Below, one piece after another: positions 1 to 7,294 of a stretch of DNA of 10,466 bases. The position numbers and the translations under genes are program-made. Where the stretch lies: positions 1 through 10,466 of the forward strand of contig JAUXJX010000027.1 in NCBI GenBank assembly GCA_030624545.1. Direction: 5' to 3'. Source of the DNA: Bacteroidota bacterium. Lineage in GTDB: Bacteria; Zhuqueibacterota; JdFR-76; DREG01. Each line of letters begins with the position of its first letter. Position 1 is the first letter of the stretch. The notes under the pieces were generated by a model that saw only the letters and a program-made list of their open reading frames with translations, was not told the DNA's origin and searched no databases.

Positions 1-143
1 AACTCAAGGAGAAATTTTGGAAAGGCCATGCCAGAAAGATAAACTGACTCCATTTTAAACTGAGGTAAAAATAAATTGATCCGGAATTTCGAATTCACCG
101 TATCGCATAATATTTGCAGATGGATGAAAGGACGAATCGTCCT
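1..143. other. 5' leader of the hyuAB-like pair
   Basis: All three plus-strand frames meet a stop within the first 60 bases (TAA at 40-42, TGA at 45-47, TAA at 56-58), so at most the last few codons of an upstream gene are present. No convincing sigma-70 pair is visible: TTGATC at 76-81 and CATAAT at 106-111 are about 24 bases apart, which is too far. A short inverted repeat, GAATT-TCG-AATTC, sits at 84-96. It could be an operator half-site or chance. A promoter for the pair may lie here or further upstream. Confidence 0.4.
127..132 (+). promoter_or_regulatory. Ribosome binding site for the hyuA-like gene
   Basis: AAAGGA lies 11 bases before the ATG at 144. The two earlier in-frame candidates, TTG at 114 and ATG at 120, have no purine-rich Shine-Dalgarno stretch in front of them. 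This favours the start at 144, which also places the DIGGTFTDV motif at residues 7-15, where this family normally has it. Confidence 0.5.
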
Positions 144-2177
144 ATGAGAGTGTTAGCAGCAGATATTGGAGGGACATTCACAGATGTAGCCCTGTACGAG
201 CAGGAAACAAATCGATTACACGTTCTTAAGGTGCACTCGACGCCCAGCGATTTTTCTCTTGGTGTTATCAGCGGAATAAGGGAATTAAAGGCTGATTTAG
301 CAAACATTGATTGTTTGATCCACGGAACGACTGTGGCGACCAATGCGATAATTGAGAGAAACGGAGCCAGGTGTGGACTGATCACTACAAAAGGGTTTAG
401 AGACGTACTGGAGATCAGGCGGCGGGCACGCCCTCATCAGTATAGTTTGGGAGGCGAACTGATTCCCTTGATACATCGCAACATGCGATTGGAGGTGGAT
501 GAAAGAACAGAAAGCAGCGGAACGATTTTGGTCGACGTTAATGAAGAGGAAGTTCGAGCGCGGGCGGAAGAGCTATTACAACATGGGGCAGAAGCTGTCG
601 TTGTGAGCTTTCTAAGTTCCTACGCCAATCCGCAAAACGAGGAAAAGGCGAAAGCCGTTCTAGCGAAAATTTGGCCCAACGAATTTATCGTCATCGCATC
701 CGATCTTTCGCGAGAGTTCCGAGAGTTCGAGCGAACCAGCACGGCCGCCTGCAATGCATATGTTCAGCCCATCGTCAGCAGTTATCTGCAGTCACTCAAA
801 ACCACCTTGAAACAAGGGGGTTATTCCCACGATTTGCTCATTGTTCAATCGAACGGAGGAGTACTGTCGTCAGATCTAGCTGCGAAGTTTCCAGTGAATA
901 CATTACTCTCTGGGCCGGCCGCGGGCGTCATTGCCGCAAAATACATTGGAGAAGTTACTGGAAATAGAAACGTGATTTCGTGTGATATGGGCGGAACGAG
1001 TTTTGATGTTTCATTGATTGACGATGGACGGCCGTTATATACCAGCGAAGTGGAGATCGATTTCGGGATACCCGTGAAAGTCCCACAAAGCGATATTACT
1101 ACGATCGGCGCGGGTGGAGGCAGCATAGCTTGGATTGACAGGGGCGGCATGCTTCAAGTCGGGCCTAAAAGTGCCGGGGCCGATCCGGGGCCGGCCTGCT
1201 ACAAAATGGGTGGTCGGCAGCCCACCGTTACGGACGCTAATCTGATTCTGGGTAGACTAAATCCCATACTTCCCTATGGCGCCGAGGGAACATTCGAACT
1301 GGATGTAGAATCTGCGAGATCCATCATCCAGGAAAAGATCGCCGGCCCACTCGAATACGATATTTATCAGGCTGCGCTTGGCATTGTCAGGCTGTGTAAT
1401 ACCAATATGAGCGGGGCAATTCGCAGTGTCAGCGTCGTTCGTGGTTTTGATCCCCGAGATTTCAGTTTGGTCGCTTTCGGCGGAGCCGGACCAATGCACG
1501 TCAACGCATTACTCAAGGAAACGGGCGTCCCAAGAGCAATCATCCCATACAACCCGGGCGTCCTTTGTGCAATCGGCTGCTTGAGCGCCGACTTCCGAAG
1601 AGACTTTGTCCAGACTGTAAACAGGCCGCTGCGTGATATCGGCATAAATAGAATCAGGGATGTCTTAACTTTATACGAAGACAAGGGGAAAGGCGAACTC
1701 ATCAGCTCCGAAGTTGCTTTTACTGATATTTCGAACGTTTACGAACTTGAGATGCAGTACGAAGGACAGTTGCACACGATTAAGGTTTCGTTTGATACAT
1801 TGCCGATGAGTGAGGAAATCATATTAGACAAATTCGAACAAGCCTATGCGCGTCGATTTAAGAACAATATGCCGGGAATGGAAACCAGGGTCGTTAACAT
1901 CAGGTGCAGCACCATCGGGATCCGTCCGAAGCTCGATTTGAGAATCGACTCTTCCAAGCACAGCCAATTGCAAAACAACGCCCTGAAATTAGTCAAGCCG
2001 GTATTCTTTGATGATGCATTTTTGGACACCCCCGTTTACGACAGGAGTAAAATTCAGACCGGCGAGACAATTACCGGTCCCGCACTCATAGAGCAGCGCG
2101 ATTCGATAACGGTTCTGGAGCCGGATTCGAAAATCGAAATTGATGAATACCATAATATGATCATGGAGATAGTTTGA
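144..2177 (+). CDS. hyuA: Hydantoinase A / 5-oxoprolinase N-terminal-type subunit
   Basis: This 677-residue protein is the ATPase-fold subunit of the hydantoinase/oxoprolinase/acetone-carboxylase superfamily. These enzymes spend ATP, through an activated phosphorylated intermediate, to open a lactam or imide ring or to carboxylate a ketone. The actin-like nucleotide-binding motifs are intact: DIGGTFTDV (7-15), HGTTVATNAII (about 60-70), QSNGG (235-239), SGPAAG (256-261), DMGGTSFDV (281-289), GAGGGS (322-327) and ADPGPACY (346-353). FGGAGPMHV follows, and then a C-terminal beta-rich domain. Length is normal for a separate HyuA subunit. The start at 144 is chosen over TTG 114 and ATG 120 from the ribosome binding site and the motif position. 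The hyuB-like gene begins four bases after the stop, so the two are almost certainly cotranscribed and form one enzyme. The substrate (hydantoin, oxoproline, ketone or other) cannot be assigned. No small third subunit of the acetone carboxylase type is present. Confidence 0.93.
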   Translation: MRVLAADIGGTFTDVALYEQETNRLHVLKVHSTPSDFSLGVISGIRELKADLANIDCLIHGTTVATNAIIERNGARCGLITTKGFRDVLEIRRRARPHQYSLGGELIPLIHRNMRLEVDERTESSGTILVDVNEEEVRARAEELLQHGAEAVVVSFLSSYANPQNEEKAKAVLAKIWPNEFIVIASDLSREFREFERTSTAACNAYVQPIVSSYLQSLKTTLKQGGYSHDLLIVQSNGGVLSSDLAAKFPVNTLLSGPAAGVIAAKYIGEVTGNRNVISCDMGGTSFDVSLIDDGRPLYTSEVEIDFGIPVKVPQSDITTIGAGGGSIAWIDRGGMLQVGPKSAGADPGPACYKMGGRQPTVTDANLILGRLNPILPYGAEGTFELDVESARSIIQEKIAGPLEYDIYQAALGIVRLCNTNMSGAIRSVSVVRGFDPRDFSLVAFGGAGPMHVNALLKETGVPRAIIPYNPGVLCAIGCLSADFRRDFVQTVNRPLRDIGINRIRDVLTLYEDKGKGELISSEVAFTDISNVYELEMQYEGQLHTIKVSFDTLPMSEEIILDKFEQAYARRFKNNMPGMETRVVNIRCSTIGIRPKLDLRIDSSKHSQLQNNALKLVKPVFFDDAFLDTPVYDRSKIQTGETITGPALIEQRDSITVLEPDSKIEIDEYHNMIMEIV

Positions 2178-2181
2178 AGTA

Positions 2182-3924
2182 ATGGTGAAAGTCGATCCCA
2201 CAACATTGGCCGTCATCAGAGGCAGCCTGGATTCCATTTCTTTAGAAATGGATAACACACTAGCCGCCGCCGCCTTTTCTACTTCCATGGCCGAAGGCCG
2301 GGATTTCGGCAATGGAATTTTTGAAGCTGAAACGGGCGAGGTGATCACCCAGGGCTCCGAATCCCTGCCCTATTTCGTGGGCATCATGCAGTTTATCTTG
2401 CAGGACGCATTGACAAGAATCGACACCAATGGGATCCGACCCGGAGATATATTCATTACCAATGACGTATATTTCGGCGGTTCGCACCTCATGGACGTGA
2501 GATTCCTCATGCCGTTTTTTTATGACGGTAAGCTTTCAGCCTGGTTGGAGAATATCGGACATTGGGTCGATATCGGCGGCAATGTACCAGGCGGGTTTAA
2601 TCCCCTGGCTACGGAGATTTTCCAGGAAGGCCTGGTCATACCGCCGATTAAATTATTCAGCGAAGGCACAGTAAACAAGGACATAGTGTCATTTATCATG
2701 GCGAATGTCAGAACAGCCAAGGAGGACTATGGCGACCTCATGGCGGCTGTTAAGACACTCCGTGTCGGTGAAGACAGGTTGAGAGCGCTTTTCCAGAAAT
2801 ACGGCCGGGAAGTGATGCTGGCGTCTTTTCGCGAATTGAGCATCCGATCTGAACAGCAAATGCGATCCTATATCAGGGAAATCCCTGACGGTGTTTATGA
2901 GGCAACCGATTATATGGACAACAACGGCGTGACCGATGAGCTTTTAGCGATTCAATTAAAGCTCGAAGTCAAAGATGATGAAATCAGTTTCGATTTTACC
3001 GGTACGAGTGAAGCCCAGCCGACATACGCCAACATGATCGGCACAACAACCAAAACGTGCTGTTTTGTGGCATTGAAAATGATATTTCCCGATGTCCCTA
3101 TCAATGGCGGTTGTTACCGGCCATATTCTTTTAATATCCCGAAAAATTCATTTATCAATTCGGATCCGCCGCACGCAACCACCTTGAATCCCGAGATTAC
3201 GGGAAGGGTTGTTGATTGCGTGATGACGGCTTTGGCCCAGGCAATCCCCGACAAGATCTATGCCTGCAATTACGCGACCAGCAATATGTTTACGATAGCC
3301 GGAAACGACCCCCTGCGGGGTAATTGGCAGGTGTTCGGTTTTTGGGGCGGGGGTCTCGGCGGCCACAACACGGGAGATGGCTTAACCCATGGATGCACCG
3401 CCTGCACAACTGCTAAAACCCAGCCTATCGAAGTTTATGAGCAGCGATTTCCGTTTCTATTTAATCGTTTGGCGATAAGAGAGCAGTCAGCCGGCGCAGG
3501 GAAATATCGTGGCGGTTTTGGGATAGAAGTGGATATAGAACTGGTGCGCGGCGATGCGTCCGCTACCCATACCGCCGATAGAGGAAAGGTAGCCCCTCCC
3601 GGTATTTTGGGAGGAAAAGCGGCGAAGAAAAACAAAGTCAGTTATATTCTCGACGGCGACGAGTTTATTCCCCCGCTGAAAACAAAGATCACCGGTGTGA
3701 AGATGACGGCCGGAGATCGGTTAGTCATCGAGTCTCCTGGCGGAGGCGGTTATGGAGACCCTTTTGAGCGTAATCCGGATCTGGTGTTGACTGATGTACT
3801 GATGGGGTACATCAGCCTTGGGTCTGCGGAGAAAGATTACGGCGTAGCAATCGTAGAACAGAATGGAAAACTATCCGTCGACAGGGAAACAACCATTAAG
3901 CTTCGAGCCGGTGAACAGGGCTGA
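2182..3924 (+). CDS. hyuB: Hydantoinase B / oxoprolinase C-terminal-type subunit
   Basis: This 580-residue protein is the HyuB partner of the preceding gene, of normal family length. In the HyuA/HyuB enzymes the B subunit is thought to carry out the ring-opening or carboxylation step on the intermediate activated by A. Family landmarks are SLDSISLEMDNTL (about 15-27), GRDFGNGIFEAETGEV (39-54), GDIFITNDVYFGGSHLMD (88-105), IGHWVDIGG (125-133), TEIFQEG (144-150), and near the end GGGGYGDPFERNPDLVLTDV followed by DYGVAI. His102, Asp105, His127 and Asp130 sit where HyuB proteins have conserved, probably metal-binding, residues. The form HWVD rather than HHAD is believed to be usual in one HyuB subgroup and is not counted as a defect. 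The ATG at 2182 follows GGAG at 2165-2168 inside the end of hyuA, and the four-base gap implies translational coupling. Hydantoin, oxoproline, acetone and acetophenone enzymes cannot be told apart here. Confidence 0.93.
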   Translation: MVKVDPTTLAVIRGSLDSISLEMDNTLAAAAFSTSMAEGRDFGNGIFEAETGEVITQGSESLPYFVGIMQFILQDALTRIDTNGIRPGDIFITNDVYFGGSHLMDVRFLMPFFYDGKLSAWLENIGHWVDIGGNVPGGFNPLATEIFQEGLVIPPIKLFSEGTVNKDIVSFIMANVRTAKEDYGDLMAAVKTLRVGEDRLRALFQKYGREVMLASFRELSIRSEQQMRSYIREIPDGVYEATDYMDNNGVTDELLAIQLKLEVKDDEISFDFTGTSEAQPTYANMIGTTTKTCCFVALKMIFPDVPINGGCYRPYSFNIPKNSFINSDPPHATTLNPEITGRVVDCVMTALAQAIPDKIYACNYATSNMFTIAGNDPLRGNWQVFGFWGGGLGGHNTGDGLTHGCTACTTAKTQPIEVYEQRFPFLFNRLAIREQSAGAGKYRGGFGIEVDIELVRGDASATHTADRGKVAPPGILGGKAAKKNKVSYILDGDEFIPPLKTKITGVKMTAGDRLVIESPGGGGYGDPFERNPDLVLTDVLMGYISLGSAEKDYGVAIVEQNGKLSVDRETTIKLRAGEQG

Positions 3925-4274
3925 TACTCAACCGTAAAAACTCGGTCACAGAGGCGGGAGGGCAGATCCGTGAGACACTTCAGCAATGGTTAACGAGGCG
4001 ACGAGCATGATGACAACGAAGCTTGCCGACGTGCTTGGGCTGGCTGGTTCTCTTTATGAGCGCCCATTGCGGCCACGGCGAATACATGGCGGCCCTAGAA
4101 AATTAAATATCCTGATAACGATCGTGTCCGCCATCCTCATGGCAGGACGCTGAAGTTACCATTTGATCGCATCACCCTGTGGCCGGCGACACCCTAGATT
4201 CAACTTGAATTCGTATTCGCGCCAGCCATTAACGTACCAATTTCCACACCGCAGACAAATACGGATCGTGTCTT
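3925..4274. other. 350-base gap between convergent operons, no supported gene
   Basis: The plus-strand hyuAB-like pair and the minus-strand series run toward each other and end on either side of this stretch. No compact GC stem followed by a T-run was found on either strand, so no intrinsic terminator can be marked for either operon. One plus-strand frame, ATG 3986 (or ATG 4007) to TGA 4151-4153, would give 55 or 48 residues. It has GAGG at 3995-3998, eight bases before ATG 4007, and a hydrophobic C-terminal stretch (LNILITIVSAILMAG). It is not recognised and is probably fortuitous. On the minus strand a frame starting at TTG 4278-4276, overlapping the SDR stop, reads about 40 codons with a CLRCG motif and is discussed as a finding. 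Confidence 0.5.
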
Positions 4275-5054
4275 TCAATGCATTATGGCCCCCCCCGAAA
4301 AATTAAGTGATTCGCCGGTAATCATAGAAGAGTCATCAGATGCCAGGAAAACGCAAGCTCTGGCGACTTCTTCAGGGCTGGCGAACCTTCCGAGCGCTGA
4401 TGCGTCCAGAAATCCCTGTTCGACATCTTCGGGGGTCGTGTTCAGGGCCAGCGCTCGCTCTTCGAATACATGCTGTAATCGCGGACTATAAACGCCCCCA
4501 GGTAACAGAGCATTTGCTCGTATGCCGTAGGGTCCCGCCTCCCTCGCTATGGTCTGGGTTAATCCACGTAAACCCCATTTGGCGGCACTCAGGGCCGCCC
4601 GCAGTGGCATCCCTTCTTTGCCAGCAGTCCCGGACAGGCTAATAATGTTGCCGCTGCCTTGCTTGATCATCTGCTTGAGCACACTCTTGCAGCAGAGGTA
4701 GGGACCGGTGAGGTTAACCGCCATCACCGCATCCCAATCGGATTTTTTTAATTCCTGTAAAGGCAGCGTGGGCCCGATGTGGCCGGCACAGTTTACGAGG
4801 ATATCGATTCTTCCGTACTCCTCGATAACCGTATCGACCATTTTGTCCACTTGCGCTTCGTCAGTAATATCGGCAACGACTTCCAAGCCTTCAAAGCCCT
4901 TGTTACTCAGATTTCGTCTGGCTTCGCTCAGATTGTTTGAATGCCGGCCGACCAATGCCACGTCAGCACCTTCTTCGAAAAAAGCGAGAGCAATCGCGTT
5001 CCCTATGGCCTGCGCGGCGCCGATGACAATCGCTTTTCGGTCCTTTAATTTCAA
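4275..5054 (-). CDS. SDR-fold protein lacking the catalytic Tyr
   Basis: This is a short-chain dehydrogenase/reductase-fold protein of 259 residues, the classical SDR length. Fold markers are the cofactor loop IGAAQAIG (11-18, against the usual TGxxxGIG), ADITD (61-65), NCAG (88-91), VNLTGPYL (113-120) with Asn114, Lys159, LPGG (184-187), and LNFSGG near the end. The active site is odd. The position normally held by Tyr155 is Leu (CTG), and the usual catalytic Ser142 is Gly, with Ser at 139 and 141; Asn114 and Lys159 remain. Oxidoreductase activity by the standard mechanism is therefore doubtful. The start is the internal TTG at 5054, which has GAGGA seven bases upstream and gives a typical MKLKDRKAIV opening. 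An upstream TTG at 5120, touching the stop of the preceding gene, would add 22 atypical residues and has no ribosome binding site. It is the last gene of the minus-strand series. SDR fold is near certain, function unknown. Confidence 0.85.
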   Translation of the reverse strand: MKLKDRKAIVIGAAQAIGNAIALAFFEEGADVALVGRHSNNLSEARRNLSNKGFEGLEVVADITDEAQVDKMVDTVIEEYGRIDILVNCAGHIGPTLPLQELKKSDWDAVMAVNLTGPYLCCKSVLKQMIKQGSGNIISLSGTAGKEGMPLRAALSAAKWGLRGLTQTIAREAGPYGIRANALLPGGVYSPRLQHVFEERALALNTTPEDVEQGFLDASALGRFASPEEVARACVFLASDDSSMITGESLNFSGGAIMH

Positions 5055-5061
5055 TTCGGAG

Positions 5062-5066
5062 TCCTC
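5062..5066 (-). promoter_or_regulatory. Ribosome binding site deciding the SDR start
   Basis: On the minus strand GAGGA lies seven bases before TTG 5054-5052. It is the only good Shine-Dalgarno sequence near the N-terminus and supports the 259-residue form over the 281-residue form that begins directly at the preceding stop codon. Confidence 0.6.
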
Positions 5067-5120
5067 TAGTTGTTCCGTATTGTCACTGCACGGGATGCTT
5101 CTTTGAACGGGATTCGGCAA

Positions 5121-5933
5121 TCAGGCGTTCAATCCAAAATGCCTTCTCAGCTTTACGAGGTCTGCCGCGCCGATGTCCCCATACAGGCCGGTTCGACTGA
5201 TGGGTGGTAGCCCCATTGCTGTCAGGTCGCACATCATCTCAGCGGTTTTCAGAGCAATAACGAGGGGGTTCAAAACGGGCACAGGCACACCATCCACGTC
5301 AATGGAAGAAATGCCCGCCAAACTGCATATAACACCCAGATTTGTCCCCACCGCGATTATCGTTTCAGCACCATCGGCGACGGCGTCTGCAACCGCTTCG
5401 GTAAACTCCGGGACTATCAGCGTGGGTTTATCAATCGCTTTCGTCATAAGGTCTTGATGCGATATGGACATGAATCTTACGGCATTGGTAATAGCGCGGT
5501 TTTCCAGCCCCAAATTAGAAATAATGCTTCCCATGAAAGGCCTCAAATAAGGCGCACCCAACGCAACCAGACCAAATTTGCGTCCGAGCAAACAGGAAAA
5601 CAGCATCGCCGCTTCACTGGGGCTGATCACTGGAATGTTTACCACACACCGGGCTTGCGGAATTCCCAGATACGTGTCGAGAGTCCCGTTCACGACAACG
5701 GCATCAAATTCTTCCTTCTCTGCCTCGAGTACCCGTTCAATAATCTCGCCGCTAATCAGAAAGAGCCCATAGAGATTCGCCATCTGTGAGTGTGTCTCGG
5801 GACCTCGAATGGGCGATTTTATGGCTATTTCCGTTTCGGTTCGTTTCGCTTGCTCGAGAACCTCGCGGGAGGCACTAATGAATCTATTCGATATTTGTTC
5901 TTTTTGAATATTGATGAAGCAAATCCTTGACAT
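5121..5933 (-). CDS. Asp/Glu/hydantoin racemase-superfamily protein without the catalytic Cys pair
   Basis: This 270-residue protein has the two-lobed Asp/Glu/hydantoin racemase fold. Visible are the first strand MSRICFINIQ, the strand and loop DAVVVNGTLDTYLGIP (77-92), IPVISPSEAAM (100-110), KFGLVALG (119-126), the second-lobe segment GAETIIAVGTNLG (188-200), and a C-terminal LNPLVIALKTAEMM segment resembling hydantoin racemases (HyuE). Those racemases use two cysteines, one in each lobe. Here the aligned positions are about Gly83 (NGT) and Thr197 (GTN), so cofactor-independent proton transfer by a Cys pair is not possible. Cys6, Cys96, Cys114, Cys203 and Cys235 exist but lie outside the catalytic loops. 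The hydantoinase-like genes nearby suggest a related substrate class, but racemase activity should not be assumed. The ATG at 5933 has a weak GAGAG about ten bases upstream. The SDR coding start follows 66 bases after the stop. Confidence 0.82.
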   Translation of the reverse strand: MSRICFINIQKEQISNRFISASREVLEQAKRTETEIAIKSPIRGPETHSQMANLYGLFLISGEIIERVLEAEKEEFDAVVVNGTLDTYLGIPQARCVVNIPVISPSEAAMLFSCLLGRKFGLVALGAPYLRPFMGSIISNLGLENRAITNAVRFMSISHQDLMTKAIDKPTLIVPEFTEAVADAVADGAETIIAVGTNLGVICSLAGISSIDVDGVPVPVLNPLVIALKTAEMMCDLTAMGLPPISRTGLYGDIGAADLVKLRRHFGLNA

Positions 5934-6059
5934 TAGCTTAAACTCTCTTAGCTGCTGAATTTATGGTGTCTGAGAAGCATTTCCGGTGTTACCGGTATTG
6001 CGCCGCCCGGCGTCTTCAGTTCGAAGTTTGAACCGAGAAGATTTTCCGTCGAGGATTGA
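5934..6059. other. 126-base spacer with small hairpins and an orphan reading frame
   Basis: This is the longest spacer between the dehydratase gene and the SDR gene. It contains CCGGT-GTT-ACCGG at 5983-5995 and CGCC-GCCC-GGCG at 6001-6012. Neither is followed by a T-run on the minus strand, so they may be an RNA-processing or attenuation structure, or nothing. On the minus strand a stop-free stretch from 6082 to 5951, ending at TAA 5950-5948, reads like protein (it includes FELKTPGGAIPVTPEMLL) but has no upstream start codon. It could be the remnant of a lost gene end. Confidence 0.35.
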
Positions 6060-7292
6060 TCAGTAAATGATCTGCTCCTCTTTCAGCTTGCTTATCTGCG
6101 CAGATGACATGTTGAGCAATTCGCCGTACACATAATCATTATGCTCACCAACTAATGGGGCATGTCTGAAGATTTCCGGAGGAGTGGCGGAAAGCCTCCA
6201 CGGATTCGCATCCAGCAATTCTTCCCCCAAAACCGGATGAATGACCTTCACGAAATCTTGTCTGGCTTTCAACTGCGGATCTGAAAATTTTTCTTTTCGG
6301 CTGAGAACCGGTGCAGCGGCAACACCTTTCGATTGCAGCATGGTGGTCAGTTTATGTTTTGAATATTGCTGCGTCCAATTCGAAACAATGTCATCGAGGA
6401 TCGCTCGATGCTCGAGTCGGAGCTCTGAGCTGGAAAATCGCTCATCGCCGGCGAGACCGGAATCGCCCATTAGTTCACAAAATTTTCGCCACGTCTCGTC
6501 TGTATCGACGGCAATGGAGACCCACTGGTCCTGGCCGGTGCACGGGTATATCCCGTGAGGCGCCATACGCCGGTGTTGATTTCCTTGCGGTCCCATCACA
6601 CGGCCGTTCATCGAGTATTCCGCTACTGCTTCACCCTGAAGATGAGTAATCGCCTCTATTTGAGAAAGTTCTATGAATTGACCTTCACCCGTCCGCTCAT
6701 GATGGTACAGGGCTGCCAGCATGGCAAGCGCACCATGTATAGCCGCGTTGGGATCCCCAGGTCCAATCATGATCATTCCGGTAACGGTACCATCGGAGTA
6801 GCCAACGAGACTTTCGATTCCGCCTAAGCTGGTGTATACGGGTGCGTAGCCGATGATGTCTTTAAGCGGGCCAGAAAGCCCTGCTGTCGGCATAGCCAGA
6901 TAAACTAAATCCGGTTTTACTTGCCTGAGCGACTCATAGTCGATACCGAGTTTTTTCGGGACTCGCAGCGAAAAATTTTGGACAAGCCCGTGGCTTATCC
7001 GTACGAGCTTCTTCAAGAGTTCCAGTCCCTGCGGGTGATTCAGATTGAGATTGACGCTCAGCTTGTTCCGGTTCAAATCATGAAAATAAGGACTGATTTC
7101 GACATCCTTCTTCCAGTCTTTGATCACTTTGCCTCTGAGTCTCGAGCTATCCAGTCTTTTGGTATGCTCGATTTTTATCACCTCGGCGCCAAAATCGGCC
7201 AGGAACTGGGAGACCATCGGCCCCGACCAAACCCATCCGAGATCGATAATCCTTAAATGGCTTAGGGCACGTTGCTTTTTTTCTTTGTTCAA
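6060..7292 (-). CDS. Class III (CaiB/BaiF family) CoA-transferase, copy 2
   Basis: This 410-residue protein belongs to the class III CoA-transferases, which move CoA between carboxylic acids through an aspartyl-CoA thioester and form interlocked dimers. Evidence is LRIIDLGWVWSGPMVSQFLADFGAEVIKIE (residues 13-42), NRNKLSVNLNL (74-84), IGYAPVYTSLGG (147-158), the probable catalytic Asp180 in GPGDPNAAIHG, a GEGQFIELSQIEA segment, and the usual C-terminal PLVGEHNDYVYGELL. Length is normal. Translation starts at TTG 7292, two bases after the TAA of the other CoA-transferase. AAGG at 7303-7306, inside that gene, serves as ribosome binding site, a strong sign of coupling. No alternative start is nearby. 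Donor and acceptor acids are unknown. The neighbouring hotdog dehydratase fits an enoyl- or hydroxyacyl-CoA pathway. Pairing with the adjacent homologue as a heteromer, as in succinyl-CoA:malate CoA-transferase SmtAB, is an inference. Confidence 0.93.
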   Translation of the reverse strand: MNKEKKQRALSHLRIIDLGWVWSGPMVSQFLADFGAEVIKIEHTKRLDSSRLRGKVIKDWKKDVEISPYFHDLNRNKLSVNLNLNHPQGLELLKKLVRISHGLVQNFSLRVPKKLGIDYESLRQVKPDLVYLAMPTAGLSGPLKDIIGYAPVYTSLGGIESLVGYSDGTVTGMIMIGPGDPNAAIHGALAMLAALYHHERTGEGQFIELSQIEAITHLQGEAVAEYSMNGRVMGPQGNQHRRMAPHGIYPCTGQDQWVSIAVDTDETWRKFCELMGDSGLAGDERFSSSELRLEHRAILDDIVSNWTQQYSKHKLTTMLQSKGVAAAPVLSRKEKFSDPQLKARQDFVKVIHPVLGEELLDANPWRLSATPPEIFRHAPLVGEHNDYVYGELLNMSSAQISKLKEEQIIY

Positions 7293-7294
7293 AA

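Noticed and set aside
84-96. Inverted repeat GAATT-TCG-AATTC upstream of the hyuA-like gene
   Set aside because: The arms are only five bases of AT-rich sequence, too short to claim an operator without comparison to other loci.
2552-2580. HyuB motif HWVDIGG instead of HHADVGG, suspected loss of a metal ligand
   Set aside because: This form, together with the TEIFQEG segment, is to my knowledge usual in one HyuB subgroup, so it is not evidence of inactivity.
144-3924. Assignment of the HyuAB-like pair as acetone or acetophenone carboxylase
   Set aside because: No small gamma-type subunit or other carboxylase-specific genes are in the window, and sequence motifs alone do not separate carboxylases from hydantoinases and oxoprolinases.
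3986-4153. Plus-strand 55-residue frame (ATG 3986, alternative ATG 4007) with a hydrophobic C-terminus and a GAGG upstream
   Set aside because: It is short, unrecognised and rich in Arg and Pro, and it lies in a gap between convergent operons. A frame of this length is expected by chance, so it was not called as a gene.
5983-6012. Two small GC-rich hairpins as an intrinsic terminator within the minus-strand series
   Set aside because: The stems are only four to five base pairs and no U-run follows on the minus strand.
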